Part shown: positions 52,494-61,798 of the stretch, in pieces
Numbering within the stretch: the stretch's first letter is position 1
Layout: each line of letters begins with the position of its first letter
Source: Hamadaea sp013361475
Lineage (GTDB): Bacteria > Actinomycetota > Actinomycetes > Mycobacteriales > Micromonosporaceae
Reading direction: 5' to 3'
NCBI RefSeq assembly: GCF_040654195.1
Contig: NZ_JBFAHM010000002.1
Span: forward strand, 248,001 to 312,000
DNA length: 64,000 bases
The notes under the pieces: generated by a model
What the model saw: only the letters and a program-made list of their open reading frames with translations
Database searches by the model: none
Told to the model about the DNA's origin: nothing
Made by a program: the position numbers and the translations under genes

Positions 52494-53963
52494 TCAAGCC
52501 GCGGAGCAGCTGAGGGACGGCACGGAATTGGTCGCGTTCCAACTACCGAGGAAGCCGAACTGGGTGTTCGCACCGGCCGCCAGCGAGCCGTTGTAGCTCA
52601 CGTTCCGGGCGGTCACGGCCGCGCCGCCGCCGGTGATCGTGGCGCTCCAGTACTGGGTGACCGTCTGGCCGTCGGCGAACTGCCAGGTCACGGTCCACGA
52701 GGTGATCGCCGACGATCCGGCGGTCACGGTCACGGCCGCCTGGAAGCCGCCCTGCCATTGGTTGGTGATGGCGTACGCCGCCGAACAGGACTTCCCCGGT
52801 GCCGGCATCGAAGCACTCGGGCTGGCAGTGGGACTCGAACTCGGGCTGGCGCTCGGGCTGGAACTCGGACTGCGGCTCGCCGACGCCGAAGCGGAGGGGC
52901 TGGTGGGCGTACCGCTGCCCAGCGCGGTGAGGACCGCGTCGTATGCCGCCTTCTTGTTGCCGTTGTTGTCGAACAGCAGCGGGTTCTGCCCGGTACGCCA
53001 GGAGTCGCTGTCCCGGATGCCCCACACGGTGATGCCCGTGCAGCGGGACACATTCATGCAGGCCTTGACCGTGTCGGCGTAGGCGGTGGCGGACGCTCCG
53101 GCGATGTCCAACTCGGTGAGCTGCACATCCACCCCGAGCGCGGCGAAGTTCGACAGCGTGGTCTGGAAGCTCGACGGCGGCCCGCCGGTGCCGAAGTGGC
53201 TCTGGAAGCCGACGCAGTCGATCGGTACGCCGCGCGACTTGAAGTCGCGCACCATCGAGTAGACGCCTTGGGTCTTGGCGTCGGACCAGTTCTCGATGTT
53301 GTAGTCGTTGTAGCAGAGCTTGGCGGCCGGGTCGGCCGCCCGGGCGGTGCGGAACGCCTCTTCGATGAACCCGTTGCCGAGGACGTTCTGGAACACCGAG
53401 CTGCGGTGCTGGGTCGATCCGTCGGCGAACGCCTCGTTCACGACGTCCCAGGCGTAGATCTTCCCCTTGAAGTGGGTCATCAGCGTCGTGATGTGGTTGT
53501 TCATCACGCTGCGCAGGGTCGTGGCGTCGGTGATCGAACTGACCCAGGACGGCAGCTGCTGGTGCCACACCGTGGTGTGGCCGCGCATGCGCTGGCCATG
53601 CGCCTGGGCGTGACTGACGATCTGGTCGGCGGAGGAGAAGGTGAAGGTGCCTCGGGACGGCTCGGTGGCGTCCCATTTCATCTCGTTCTCGGGCGTGATC
53701 ATGGTGAACTCACGGTCGAGAATGGTGGCGTACGTGGTGTCGCTGAGTTTGTACGCCGCGACGGCGGTGCCGAAGTAGCGGCCGGACAGCGCCGCTTGTG
53801 CGCCGAGGGTGCTGGCCGCCTGGGCCAGACCGGGACCAAGAACGGCAGCGGCGAGGACGGCCAGCCCGGCGGCGGCGCCGGAGATCGCGATCAGCCGGGC
53901 TTTCCGGGAAGCGCGGGAAGCGTGGGATTTCCCGAAAGAAATGCGGGCAGCATGGAGTCCCAT
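52494..53963 (-). CDS. Secreted GH10 endo-beta-1,4-xylanase with C-terminal CBM2
   Basis: 489 aa. Signal peptide (residues 1-49, long basic n-region), GH10 TIM barrel (about 50-350): acid/base Glu177 (WDVVNEAF), nucleophile Glu284 (LTELDIA), substrate site HTTVWHQQLPSW. Ser/Pro linker (about 355-395) and C-terminal CBM2 (CSAAYAITNQWQGGFQ...). Backbone cleavage of xylan. First gene of the operon; AAGGAG precedes ATG 53963. Upstream reading is open to 54248 but crosses the operator region. Confidence 0.94.
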   Translation of the reverse strand: MGLHAARISFGKSHASRASRKARLIAISGAAAGLAVLAAAVLGPGLAQAASTLGAQAALSGRYFGTAVAAYKLSDTTYATILDREFTMITPENEMKWDATEPSRGTFTFSSADQIVSHAQAHGQRMRGHTTVWHQQLPSWVSSITDATTLRSVMNNHITTLMTHFKGKIYAWDVVNEAFADGSTQHRSSVFQNVLGNGFIEEAFRTARAADPAAKLCYNDYNIENWSDAKTQGVYSMVRDFKSRGVPIDCVGFQSHFGTGGPPSSFQTTLSNFAALGVDVQLTELDIAGASATAYADTVKACMNVSRCTGITVWGIRDSDSWRTGQNPLLFDNNGNKKAAYDAVLTALGSGTPTSPSASASASRSPSSSPSASPSSSPTASPSASMPAPGKSCSAAYAITNQWQGGFQAAVTVTAGSSAITSWTVTWQFADGQTVTQYWSATITGGGAAVTARNVSYNGSLAAGANTQFGFLGSWNATNSVPSLSCSAA

Positions 53964-54103
53964 GGGTGCTCCTTGAGGATTCGGGCGGCGATCTGGGCGG
54001 ATCGGGCGCCCGGGACCGGTCATAGTGGATCGATCCCGCCGTGGATGTTCGTGCGGAGGGGGCGGCGCTGCGGGGCGCTTCGTGGGCGACCCACGGCCAT
54101 GGA

Positions 54104-54117
54104 TGTTAACGTTCACA
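54104..54117 (-). promoter_or_regulatory. LacI-type operator of the xylan operon
   Basis: On the minus strand TGTGAACGTTAACA, 13 of 14 identical to the site at the LacI gene (32973). Its right half makes a TAACAT -10-like hexamer facing the GH10 gene. Confidence 0.75.
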
Positions 54118-54164
54118 TTGACCGTATCGACGACATTGCCACATGCTTTCGACAACTTCAAGTG

Positions 54165-54192
54165 CTGTCGACAGATCGGTATCGATACCGAT
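54165..54192. promoter_or_regulatory. Two adjacent palindromes in the xylan promoter region
   Basis: CTGTCGACAG (54165-54174) directly followed by the perfect 18-bp palindrome ATCGGTATCGATACCGAT (54175-54192). Either may bind a second regulator of the xylan operon or of the divergent membrane-protein gene at 54259. Confidence 0.55.
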
Positions 54193-54258
54193 ATCCCGGC
54201 TACCCGGGCGTGCGAACCGACTAGACGTGAAGCCACTCGGCATGGCATCTCTTAACGC

Positions 54259-55380
54259 GTGGCATCCGGCGTACTGCAACGGCTCCGCGCTGACGGCGCA
54301 CCACTGACTCGCGACGTGGTCCTCAACGCGTCGGGCACCCTCGCCATGCTCGTCGGCGGCTGGCTGATCGCCGCCGACCGCGGGCTCGCGCAGGTTCCCC
54401 GCGCCACCGGGTTCGCCGCGATCGCGGTGACGGTCGTGGTGGCCGGCGCCGTCGGGGCGGCCGTGCTGCTCACCTGGTGGGAAGACAGCCCACTGCTGCA
54501 CAAGCTTCGAGACCTCGGGGTCAACGTCGTCGCGAATCTGTTCGCCGCCGCCTTGGTGTGGCTGCTCCTGCTCATCACTGGACGGGTTGGGCCGGGCCCG
54601 GAGGCGGTGATCGCGGCCGCCCTCGTCCTGGCGCTGCCCCTGCTGGTATGGTTCAAATTCGCCCGCGACGTCGGGGTCAACCTGCTGAGCACCGTGGTCG
54701 TGCTCGGTGGCGCCTGGCTGATCGCGGTAGCGGACGGCTCGGTGGCGAGCAGCCTGCCGATCACCCTCGCCGCAGTCGCCGGAGTGCTGCTTCCGGCGGC
54801 GGCGCTGACCGTTCTCGTGACGGTCGACCTGCGGGCGTCGCGGCGGCACGCGAATCGCACCGCGCTGCTCGCCCGGACCGTCTCGATCGAACTCGCGGCG
54901 AATCTGCTGGCGGCGGCCATGGTCGCACTCGCGCTGGCCGCCTTCGGCCTCCTGCGGATCGACGTCGCGATGGCCTTCCTGGCCATGCAGTTCGTGATGT
55001 GGCCGGTCATCATCCTTCTGCTGGACGCAGTCGACGAGTTCGACTTGCCACCCCTCAACTGGCTTCTCTACCTGCTGCTCATCGCCGTCTTCGGCGGGTT
55101 TCCGCTAGCCGTCTGGCAGCTGTTGGGCCGGCCGGACCTGCGGTGCTTGGCCGCGCTCGCGGTCGCCGCGTACGTGCAGCTGTTCCGGGTCACCGGGCGA
55201 CGGCAGAAGGAGTACGGCGAAAAGGACCCGGTGTATCAGCGGCTCAACATCACCTTGGCGCTCGCTCTCAATCCGGTGTGGACGACCGCCGACTTCGCCA
55301 TGGCCACGATCATCACCTCACCCGACACGCCCGGATGGCTGAAAGACGTTCTTCAGGTCATCTGGTACTCGATCGGCTGA
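54259..55380 (+). CDS. Polytopic membrane protein of unknown function
   Basis: 373 aa with about ten hydrophobic segments (for example LAMLVGGWLIAADRG, FAAIAVTVVVAGAVGAAVLL, VVANLFAAALVWLLLLI, IAAALVLALPLLVWF and LLAAAMVALALAAFGLL). No ABC or transporter signature recognised. GTG start. Divergent from the xylan operon, abuts the convergent LacI gene without a gap. Confidence 0.7.
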   Translation: MASGVLQRLRADGAPLTRDVVLNASGTLAMLVGGWLIAADRGLAQVPRATGFAAIAVTVVVAGAVGAAVLLTWWEDSPLLHKLRDLGVNVVANLFAAALVWLLLLITGRVGPGPEAVIAAALVLALPLLVWFKFARDVGVNLLSTVVVLGGAWLIAVADGSVASSLPITLAAVAGVLLPAAALTVLVTVDLRASRRHANRTALLARTVSIELAANLLAAAMVALALAAFGLLRIDVAMAFLAMQFVMWPVIILLLDAVDEFDLPPLNWLLYLLLIAVFGGFPLAVWQLLGRPDLRCLAALAVAAYVQLFRVTGRRQKEYGEKDPVYQRLNITLALALNPVWTTADFAMATIITSPDTPGWLKDVLQVIWYSIG

Positions 55381-56400
55381 TCAGGCGGCGGGGCCGGTGG
55401 ACTCGCGTACGACGAGGCGGCAGGGCTGCCGGAGCACACCGGTGGTCGGCTTGCCGTCGAGCGCCGCGAACAGGTGCCGGACGGCGGTCGCGCCGAGCTG
55501 CTCCAGGTTCAGGTCCACTGTGGTCAACGGGGGCCGGCAGTCGGCCGCCAGCACCTCCCAGTTGTCGTAGCCGACCACGGCGACGTCGTCGGGGACTCGA
55601 CGGCCCATCTCCTGCAGCACTTGCAGAGCGCCCACGGCGATCTGGTCGTTACCGCAGAACAGCGCGTCGGTCTCCGGGTGCGCGGTCAGCAGTTGCCGAG
55701 TGGCGTGCCGGCCCCAGCGCTGCGACCACTCGCCGTAGAGCGGCTCGCCGCCCACCAGACTCAGCCCGTGCTCGGCGAGGACGGCCCGGGCGCCGGTGAC
55801 CCGGTCGCGGGCCGCACGGTAGGTCTGCGGCCCGGTGATGTGCCCGATGCGGCGGCGGCGTTGCGCGATCAGATGCTCGACGACCAGGCGAGCGCCGCCT
55901 TCGTCGTCGGCCAGCAGCGACAGGTCGTCCGGATCGGTCGACTGGCCGTAGACGTAGACGACCGGGACCGGGATCTCCCCGCCCAGCGTCGGGGTGACGT
56001 CGTTGCTGTCGCCGACCACGATGAACCCGTCGACCTGACGTGCGACCAGCGTACGGATGTAGTGCCGGCGGCGGATGGCGTCGCCGCGGGCGTCGCACAG
56101 CAGCACCGACATCTGCTCGTTGCCGAGCGCGTTCTCCGCGCCGAGCAGGATCGGGATGGAGAACCGGCCGGCCAGCTCGTCGGTGAGCAGCCCGATGGTC
56201 CGCGTACGCCCGGAGATCAGTCCGCGAGCCAGCACGTTCGGCTGGAACGCCAACTGCTCGGCCGCCTGCAGTACGCGCTGCCGCGTGTCCGGGGCGACCT
56301 CACCCTTGGCATTGAGTGCCTTCGACGCGGTGGCGACCGAGACCCCGGCCAGCTGCGCCACGTCGGTGAGGGTCACCTGCTGCGACCGCCGTCTGCCCAT
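55381..56400 (-). CDS. LacI family regulator of the GH127 locus
   Basis: 339 aa. Helix-turn-helix VTLTDVAQLAGVSVATASKALN (about residues 9-30), effector domain (GLLTDELAGRFSIPILLGAENALG, LFCGNDQIAVGALQVLQ, VVGYDNWEVLAADCRPPLTTVDLNLEQLG in part). GAAAGG before the ATG. Divergent from the GH127-ABC operon and most likely its repressor. Confidence 0.92.
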   Translation of the reverse strand: MGRRRSQQVTLTDVAQLAGVSVATASKALNAKGEVAPDTRQRVLQAAEQLAFQPNVLARGLISGRTRTIGLLTDELAGRFSIPILLGAENALGNEQMSVLLCDARGDAIRRRHYIRTLVARQVDGFIVVGDSNDVTPTLGGEIPVPVVYVYGQSTDPDDLSLLADDEGGARLVVEHLIAQRRRRIGHITGPQTYRAARDRVTGARAVLAEHGLSLVGGEPLYGEWSQRWGRHATRQLLTAHPETDALFCGNDQIAVGALQVLQEMGRRVPDDVAVVGYDNWEVLAADCRPPLTTVDLNLEQLGATAVRHLFAALDGKPTTGVLRQPCRLVVRESTGPAA

Positions 56401-56413
56401 CGAAAGCCTTTCG
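56401..56413. promoter_or_regulatory. LacI-type site at the start of the LacI gene
   Basis: CGAAAG-C-CTTTCG, perfect arms, touching the LacI start codon and including its Shine-Dalgarno. Followed by two TTCGAA-like repeats to 56427. Confidence 0.55.
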
Positions 56414-56507
56414 AATCGATTTCGAAGCTGTCCACAGCGTAATGACGTTGTCAATCCTGGTGATCCGTCGATGTGCCGTTATCAGTTTGTAACGCGGAGG
56501 ACGTCTT

Positions 56508-56525
56508 GCCGAAAAGGTTTTCGGC
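56508..56525. promoter_or_regulatory. LacI-type operator upstream of GH127
   Basis: GCCGAAAA-GG-TTTTCGGC, a perfect palindrome, 51 nt before the GH127 start. Core CGAAA/TTTCG is shared with the site at 56401. Confidence 0.7.
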
Positions 56526-56576
56526 GCGCATCGTGTCCTACACACACGACAGGGACCACGGTCGAAGGAGGCCACG

Positions 56577-58520
56577 ATGACGGTGACGGCGCGCCCCGCC
56601 GACCTCACAGGAGGGCGGCCCGTCGTGCCGTCGCGCGGCGCCCTGCGCCCGCTCGGCCTCGCCGAGGTGCGGATCACCGGCGGATTCTGGGGCCGGCGGC
56701 AGCACCTGATCGGCAGCGCGACGCTCGATCACGGTCGGGTGTGGATGGACAAGCTGGGCTGGACGGGGTCGTTCCTGCGTGACGGGAACGCCAACGCCGA
56801 CCGCCGGGGGCGCGAGTTCACCGACTCCGAGGTCTACAAGCTCGTCGAAGCCATGTCGTGGGAGAACGGGCGTCTGCCGACTCCCGGCCGCGACCGCGAG
56901 ATCACCGAGCTGACCGCGTTGTTCGCCGGAGCGCAGGCGGCCGACGGCTACCTGCACACCGCGTTCGGCGGTCCCGGGCAGCGTCCCCGATACAGCGACC
57001 TGGCCTGGGGCCACGAGCTGTACTGCACCGGGCACCTGCTGCAGGCGGCCGTCGCGCGGACGCGAACCAGTGGCGGCGACGACTTGCTCGCGGTCGCTCA
57101 GCGGGCCGCCGACCACGTCTGCGACACCTTCGGCCCCGACGGTCCGGCCGTCGTGTGTGGACACCCGGAGATCGAGCCGGCGCTGGCCGAACTCGCCCGG
57201 GTCACCGGCGAACAGCGCTACCTCGACCAGGCCGCGTTGTTCCTGCGCCGTCGCGGCAACCGAAGCCTGCCGCCGCACCAGTTCGGCTGGTCGTACTTCA
57301 GCGACGACCAGCCGATCCGCCAGGCGCACACCTTCCGCGGCCACGCCGTCCGCGCTCTCTACCTCGCCATGGGCGCGGTCGACGTGGCGGTCGAGACGGG
57401 CGACGACGAACTGCTGGGCGCGATCATCGAGCAGTTCGACCACACGCTCGCACGGCGTACCTACCTCACGGGCGGCATGGGCTCCCGGCACGAGGACGAG
57501 GCCTTCGGCGAGGACTTCGTGCTCCCGGCCGACCGTGCCTACTCCGAGACCTGCGCCGGCATCGCGGCGATCATGCTCGCCTGGCGGCTGCTGCTGGCCA
57601 CCGGGCGGCCCCGCTACGCCGACGTCATCGAGCGCGTCCTCTACAACGTGGTCGCGACCTCGCTCGGCGACGACGGCCGATCCTTCTTCTACGCCAACAC
57701 GCTGCATCAGCGTACGCCGACCGCGGTCGTGCCGGAGGATCAGGAACAGCTCGGCTTCGGCGGCGGTCCCCGCGCGCCCTGGTTCGAGGTGTCCTGCTGC
57801 CTCGGCAACACCGCCCGGCTGCTGGCCAGCCTGTCGGCGTACTTCGCCGCGGTGGCCGGCGACGAGGTCCACGTCTTCCAGTACGCCGACGCCGAAGTGC
57901 GTACGCGGCTGGCCGATGGGCGGCCGGTGGGCTTGTCGATGACGACGGCGTACCCGGACAGCGGGGGCGTCCGGATCCGCGTCACCGAGACGTCCGGCGG
58001 CGAGTGGGGCGTGGCACTGCGGCTGCCGGACTGGGCCGGTGACGGGGCGACCGTCACGGTCAACGGGCAGCCGCAGCCCGTCTCGGGCGACCGCGTCGTG
58101 GTGCGCCGCGCCTTCCGGGCCGGCGACGAGATCGTGCTGTGGCTGCCGATGCATCCCCGGTTCACGCATCCCGACCCGCGCATCGACGCCGTGCGTGACT
58201 GCGTCGCCGTCGAACGCGGCCCGATCGTGTTGTGCGCCGAGTCCCCCGACGGCGCCATCGACCTGGACCGCGTCCGGGTCGACCCGGAAGTCCCCCCGGC
58301 GGACTACGCCGCTTCCGCCACACCGGCGGAGAACGAGAAGAACCCCGAGAGCACGGTCTCCGTCTCCGCCGTGCTCGAACAGACCGCCTCCACCGCGTGG
58401 CCGTACGCCGACGCGGCGGCGGGCGGTGCCCGGACCCCGACGTCCCTGCGACTGATCCCGTACCACCGCTGGGGCCGCCAGGGTCCGGCCACGATGCGGA
58501 TCTGGCTGCCCAAGACCTGA
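56577..58520 (+). CDS. Cytosolic GH127 beta-L-arabinofuranosidase
   Basis: 647 aa, no signal peptide. Alpha/alpha-barrel of the former DUF1680 family. The zinc/catalytic site of GH127 is complete: Glu324-x-Cys326 (SETCAG) and Cys407-Cys408 (VSCCLGNTAR), corresponding to Glu338, Cys340, Cys417 and Cys418 of the Bifidobacterium enzyme HypBA1. Releases L-arabinose from beta-1,2-linked arabinofuranosides such as those on hydroxyproline-rich plant glycoproteins. First gene of an operon with a sugar importer. AAGGAGG precedes the ATG. Confidence 0.92.
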   Translation: MTVTARPADLTGGRPVVPSRGALRPLGLAEVRITGGFWGRRQHLIGSATLDHGRVWMDKLGWTGSFLRDGNANADRRGREFTDSEVYKLVEAMSWENGRLPTPGRDREITELTALFAGAQAADGYLHTAFGGPGQRPRYSDLAWGHELYCTGHLLQAAVARTRTSGGDDLLAVAQRAADHVCDTFGPDGPAVVCGHPEIEPALAELARVTGEQRYLDQAALFLRRRGNRSLPPHQFGWSYFSDDQPIRQAHTFRGHAVRALYLAMGAVDVAVETGDDELLGAIIEQFDHTLARRTYLTGGMGSRHEDEAFGEDFVLPADRAYSETCAGIAAIMLAWRLLLATGRPRYADVIERVLYNVVATSLGDDGRSFFYANTLHQRTPTAVVPEDQEQLGFGGGPRAPWFEVSCCLGNTARLLASLSAYFAAVAGDEVHVFQYADAEVRTRLADGRPVGLSMTTAYPDSGGVRIRVTETSGGEWGVALRLPDWAGDGATVTVNGQPQPVSGDRVVVRRAFRAGDEIVLWLPMHPRFTHPDPRIDAVRDCVAVERGPIVLCAESPDGAIDLDRVRVDPEVPPADYAASATPAENEKNPESTVSVSAVLEQTASTAWPYADAAAGGARTPTSLRLIPYHRWGRQGPATMRIWLPKT

Positions 58521-58568
58521 CCGACCCGGCCGCCCGAGCCGCCGAACCTCCCAGACTAAGGAGAGATC

Positions 58569-59849
58569 GTGAGATCGTTGAGAACCCCGGCCGCAGTGGC
58601 GGTCGCGGTCCTGCTGACCGCCGTCCTCGGGGCGTGCGGTGAGGATGAGGCGCCCGGCGGTAACTCCACCGCCGGCGTCGACGACGGCGCGCAGCTGACC
58701 CTGTGGACGCGGGCCGCCACCGAATCGGTGTCCAAGGCGTACGCCGAGGCCTACAACGCCAGTCACAAGAACAAGGTGACCGTGACGGCGTACCCGAACG
58801 AGGAGTATCCGGCGAAGCTGGCCTCGGCGGCCGGGGCGAAGGCCCTGCCCGACCTGTTCGCCACCGACGTCGTCTTCGCGCCCCAGTACGCCTCGCAGGG
58901 ACTGTGGGCCGACATCACCGACCGGTTCGCCGCCAGCGGCCTGAAGGACAAGGTCTCCCCCGGCCACGTCCGCGCCGGCACCTGGGACGGCAAGACGTAC
59001 GCGGTGCCGCACACCGTGGACATGTCGGTGATGCTCTACAACAAGGATCTGTACGCCAAGGCCGGGCTGGACCCGGAGAAGCCGCCGACGACTCTCAAGG
59101 AGTTCGCCGAGCAGGCGCGCAAGATCGACAAGCTGGGCGGGGACGTCAACGGCACCTACTTCGGCGGTAACTGCGGCGGGTGTGTCGAGTTCACCTTCTG
59201 GCCGTCGGTCTGGGCGTCCGGCGGCAACGTGCTCGACGACAAGGGCACCGCCGCGAAGATCGACTCGAAGGAGATGGCGGACGTCTTCGCCCTCTACCGT
59301 TCGCTCTACGACGAGGGCGTGGCCGCTCCGGCGTCGAAGGACGAGGCCGGTCCGACCTGGCTCGGCGCCCTGCAGAGCGGGAAGATCGGTATCGCACCCG
59401 GACCGTCGGTGTGGCTCGGCATGATCGAGGAGAAGGGCGTCAAGATGGGCGTCGCCCCGATCACCGGCCTCGACGGCGGCGAGTCCACCTTCATCGGCGG
59501 CGACTCGATCGGCATCGGCGCGACCAGCACCAAGCAGGCGCAGGCCTGGGACTTCCTGAACTGGACGATGTCGGACGACGCACAGGTCGAGGTCATCGCC
59601 AAGAACAAGGGTGTGCCGATCCGCACCGACCTCGCGTCCAACAAGTACTCCTCGGCCGACCCGCGCATCGTGACGATCAACAGCCTCGTCGCGAAGGGCA
59701 AGACGCCGTACGCGAAGAACTTCAACGCCTCGTTCAACGACCCGCAGAGCCCTTGGCTGCAAACGGTACGCGGGGCGCTGTTCGGCGACGCCGCCAAGTC
59801 GCTCGCCGACGGCAACGCCGCTATCACCAAGTCCCTCCAGCAAGGCTGA
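58569..59849 (+). CDS. Sugar-binding lipoprotein of the GH127-locus ABC importer
   Basis: 426 aa. Lipobox LGAC (Cys23), family 1 solute-binding domain (LTLWTRAATESVSKAYAEAYN, LPDLFATDVVFAPQYASQG, VPHTVDMSVMLYNKDLYAKAGL). AAGGAGA Shine-Dalgarno. Ligand presumably an arabinofuranosyl oligosaccharide, given flanking GH127 enzymes. Confidence 0.92.
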   Translation: MRSLRTPAAVAVAVLLTAVLGACGEDEAPGGNSTAGVDDGAQLTLWTRAATESVSKAYAEAYNASHKNKVTVTAYPNEEYPAKLASAAGAKALPDLFATDVVFAPQYASQGLWADITDRFAASGLKDKVSPGHVRAGTWDGKTYAVPHTVDMSVMLYNKDLYAKAGLDPEKPPTTLKEFAEQARKIDKLGGDVNGTYFGGNCGGCVEFTFWPSVWASGGNVLDDKGTAAKIDSKEMADVFALYRSLYDEGVAAPASKDEAGPTWLGALQSGKIGIAPGPSVWLGMIEEKGVKMGVAPITGLDGGESTFIGGDSIGIGATSTKQAQAWDFLNWTMSDDAQVEVIAKNKGVPIRTDLASNKYSSADPRIVTINSLVAKGKTPYAKNFNASFNDPQSPWLQTVRGALFGDAAKSLADGNAAITKSLQQG

Positions 59850-59858
59850 CCATCCGCC

Positions 59859-59888
59859 GGCCCGGCCGTCCCACCTGACGGCCGGGCC
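59859..59888 (+). terminator. Attenuator hairpin after the binding-protein gene
   Basis: Perfect 12-bp stem GGCCCGGCCGTC / GACGGCCGGGCC with 6-nt loop, 9 nt after the stop, ahead of the permease genes. Confidence 0.65.
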
Positions 59889-59911
59889 CCCGAACCGAGT
59901 CCGGAGAACCA

Positions 59912-60859
59912 ATGCCCATGACAATGCAACGCCCGGCGGTGACCGCCGACGCGGCCGCGACGAAGACGCCGCCGCGTCGCGCGAGCCGGGCCCGAAGGCG
60001 AAGCCTGGTGGGCGCCGCGTACGCCGCCCCCACGGCGGTCATGGTCGGGCTGTTCTTCGTGACACCGCTGCTGCTGGTCGTGTGGATGTCGCTGCACAAG
60101 TGGCCGCTGCTGGGCGCGCCGACCTTCAACGTGCCCGACAACTACGCCGGCATCGGCGACAACCAGCTCGTCGGCTCGGCGGTCTGGTTCACCCTGAAGT
60201 ACACCGTGATCATGACGGTCCTGCTCTTCTCGCTCGCCCTCGGGCTGGCGCTGCTCGTGCAGAACCGCCGCCGCGGCGTCGGCTTCCTGCGTACGGCGTT
60301 CTTCCTGCCGATGGCGGTCGGGTTCGCCAGCGCCTCGTTGCTGTTCCTCGGCCTGCTGTCGGACGAGATCGGCCCGGTCAGCGACGCCTTGCAGGCGATC
60401 GGCCTGGTGGACGGCTACGTCTCGTGGACCTCCGGTAGCGGAAACTCCGCCCTGGGCTCGACCGTGGTGCTCGTGCTGTGGCGGTTCGCCGGGTTCAACA
60501 TGCTGATCATGCTCACCGGACTGCAGGCGATCCCGCTGGAGGTCTACGAGGCCGCGCGAATCGACGGCGCCAGCCGCTGGCAGACCTTCCGGAGCATCAC
60601 CCTGCCGCTCCTGCGGCCGACGATCGCCCTGGTCCTGACCATGATGATCACCGGCTCGATCCTCGCCTTCGACCAGTTCTGGATCCTCACCCGCGGCGGC
60701 CCGGACAACAGCACGACCTCGCTGGTGATGGTGATCTACCGGGAGGCGTTCATCCGGCTCGATCTCGGATCGGCCGCCGCACTGTCGGTCGTCCTGCTCG
60801 CCGTCCTCGTCGTCGTCAACGTCGTCCAGCTCGGCGTCCTGCGCCGCCGGTCTCACTAG
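59912..60859 (+). CDS. Sugar ABC transporter permease (MalF/UgpA type)
   Basis: 315 aa, basic N-terminus and six helices; EAA loop VYEAARIDGASRWQTFRSIT. Pairs with the next permease. No ATPase is encoded in the visible operon; a shared MsiK-like ATPase is likely. Confidence 0.92.
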   Translation: MPMTMQRPAVTADAAATKTPPRRASRARRRSLVGAAYAAPTAVMVGLFFVTPLLLVVWMSLHKWPLLGAPTFNVPDNYAGIGDNQLVGSAVWFTLKYTVIMTVLLFSLALGLALLVQNRRRGVGFLRTAFFLPMAVGFASASLLFLGLLSDEIGPVSDALQAIGLVDGYVSWTSGSGNSALGSTVVLVLWRFAGFNMLIMLTGLQAIPLEVYEAARIDGASRWQTFRSITLPLLRPTIALVLTMMITGSILAFDQFWILTRGGPDNSTTSLVMVIYREAFIRLDLGSAAALSVVLLAVLVVVNVVQLGVLRRRSH

Positions 60860-60863
60860 GGGC

Positions 60864-61724
60864 ATGCCAATGATCAGTCTGGGGCGCTTTGCATCGCAAG
60901 CGGACCGCAGGGAGGCGCGGCGAGGCAACCCATGGAGCACAGCAGGTTACGGTGTGACCGGCGGGGCGCTGGCGATCCTCTTCCTGTTCCCGCTCTTGTG
61001 GAGCGGCTACGCGTCGGTGCGTACCGGCAGTGGCTTCGGCTTGGAGAACTACGACCGGCTGTTCAGCTCCGACAACGGCATCCGCCTGCACCACGTGGTC
61101 AACAGCTTCACGGTCAGCGCGCTGACCGTCGGGGGCACGCTGATCGTCTCCACTCTGGGCGGGTACGCCTTCGGCCGGTTCCGCTTCCCCGGCCGCGACG
61201 CGCTGTTCCTGATCACGCTGGCGATCCTGATGGTGCCGTACGCGACGATCCTGATCGCGCTCTACGTGCTCCTCGGCTGGCTGGGTCTGCAGGACAGCCT
61301 GATCGGGCTGAGCCTGGTGCTGACCATGTTCCAGCTGCCGTTCTCGCTGTTCATGATGCGCAACTCGTTTGAGGCGGTGCCCCGCGAACTCGAGGAGTCG
61401 GCGCAGGTCGACGGCTGCAACAGCTTCTCCACGCTGCTGCGCATCATGCTTCCGGCGGTCCGCCCGGGGCTCATCACCGTCGGCCTGTTCGCCTTCCTCG
61501 CCTCGTGGAACGAGTTCTTCGCCCCGCTGATCCTGCTCAACTCGACCGACAAGTTCACCACCACGCTGGCGGTGGTCAACATGCGTACCGCCAGCCACGG
61601 CTCCATCGACTACGCGGCGCTGGAGGCGGGGGTGGTCTTCATGGCCGTCCCGTGCCTGCTGCTGTTCGCGTTCATGCAACGCAGCTACGTCCGCGGGTTC
61701 GCCTCTGGAGCACTCAAGGGGTAG
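60864..61724 (+). CDS. Sugar ABC transporter permease (MalG/UgpE type)
   Basis: 286 aa, six helices; EAA loop LEESAQVDGCNSFSTLLRIM. Starts 4 nt after the preceding permease stop. Second half of the importer pore. Confidence 0.92.
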   Translation: MPMISLGRFASQADRREARRGNPWSTAGYGVTGGALAILFLFPLLWSGYASVRTGSGFGLENYDRLFSSDNGIRLHHVVNSFTVSALTVGGTLIVSTLGGYAFGRFRFPGRDALFLITLAILMVPYATILIALYVLLGWLGLQDSLIGLSLVLTMFQLPFSLFMMRNSFEAVPRELEESAQVDGCNSFSTLLRIMLPAVRPGLITVGLFAFLASWNEFFAPLILLNSTDKFTTTLAVVNMRTASHGSIDYAALEAGVVFMAVPCLLLFAFMQRSYVRGFASGALKG

Positions 61725-61732
61725 GCCCGCAG

Positions 61733-61765
61733 GTATCGCGGCGTTCCGGGTGCGACGCGATACAC
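61733..61765 (+). repeat. Inverted repeat resembling the 25.1-kb hairpin
   Basis: GTATCGCG (61734-61741) pairs with CGCGATAC about 15 nt later. The left part CGCAGGTATC-G-CGGCGT matches 16 of 17 bases of the terminator at 25147-25163. Possible weak terminator between permease and the secreted GH127-like gene. Confidence 0.4.
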
Positions 61766-61798
61766 CCCTCCACTTCGTACCAACGAAAGGTGAGGTAC

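Noticed and set aside
56538..59924. 1128-codon open frame on the minus strand
   Set aside because: Antisense to GH127 and binding-protein genes, which have intact catalytic and lipobox motifs; no protein-like pattern in the antisense product.
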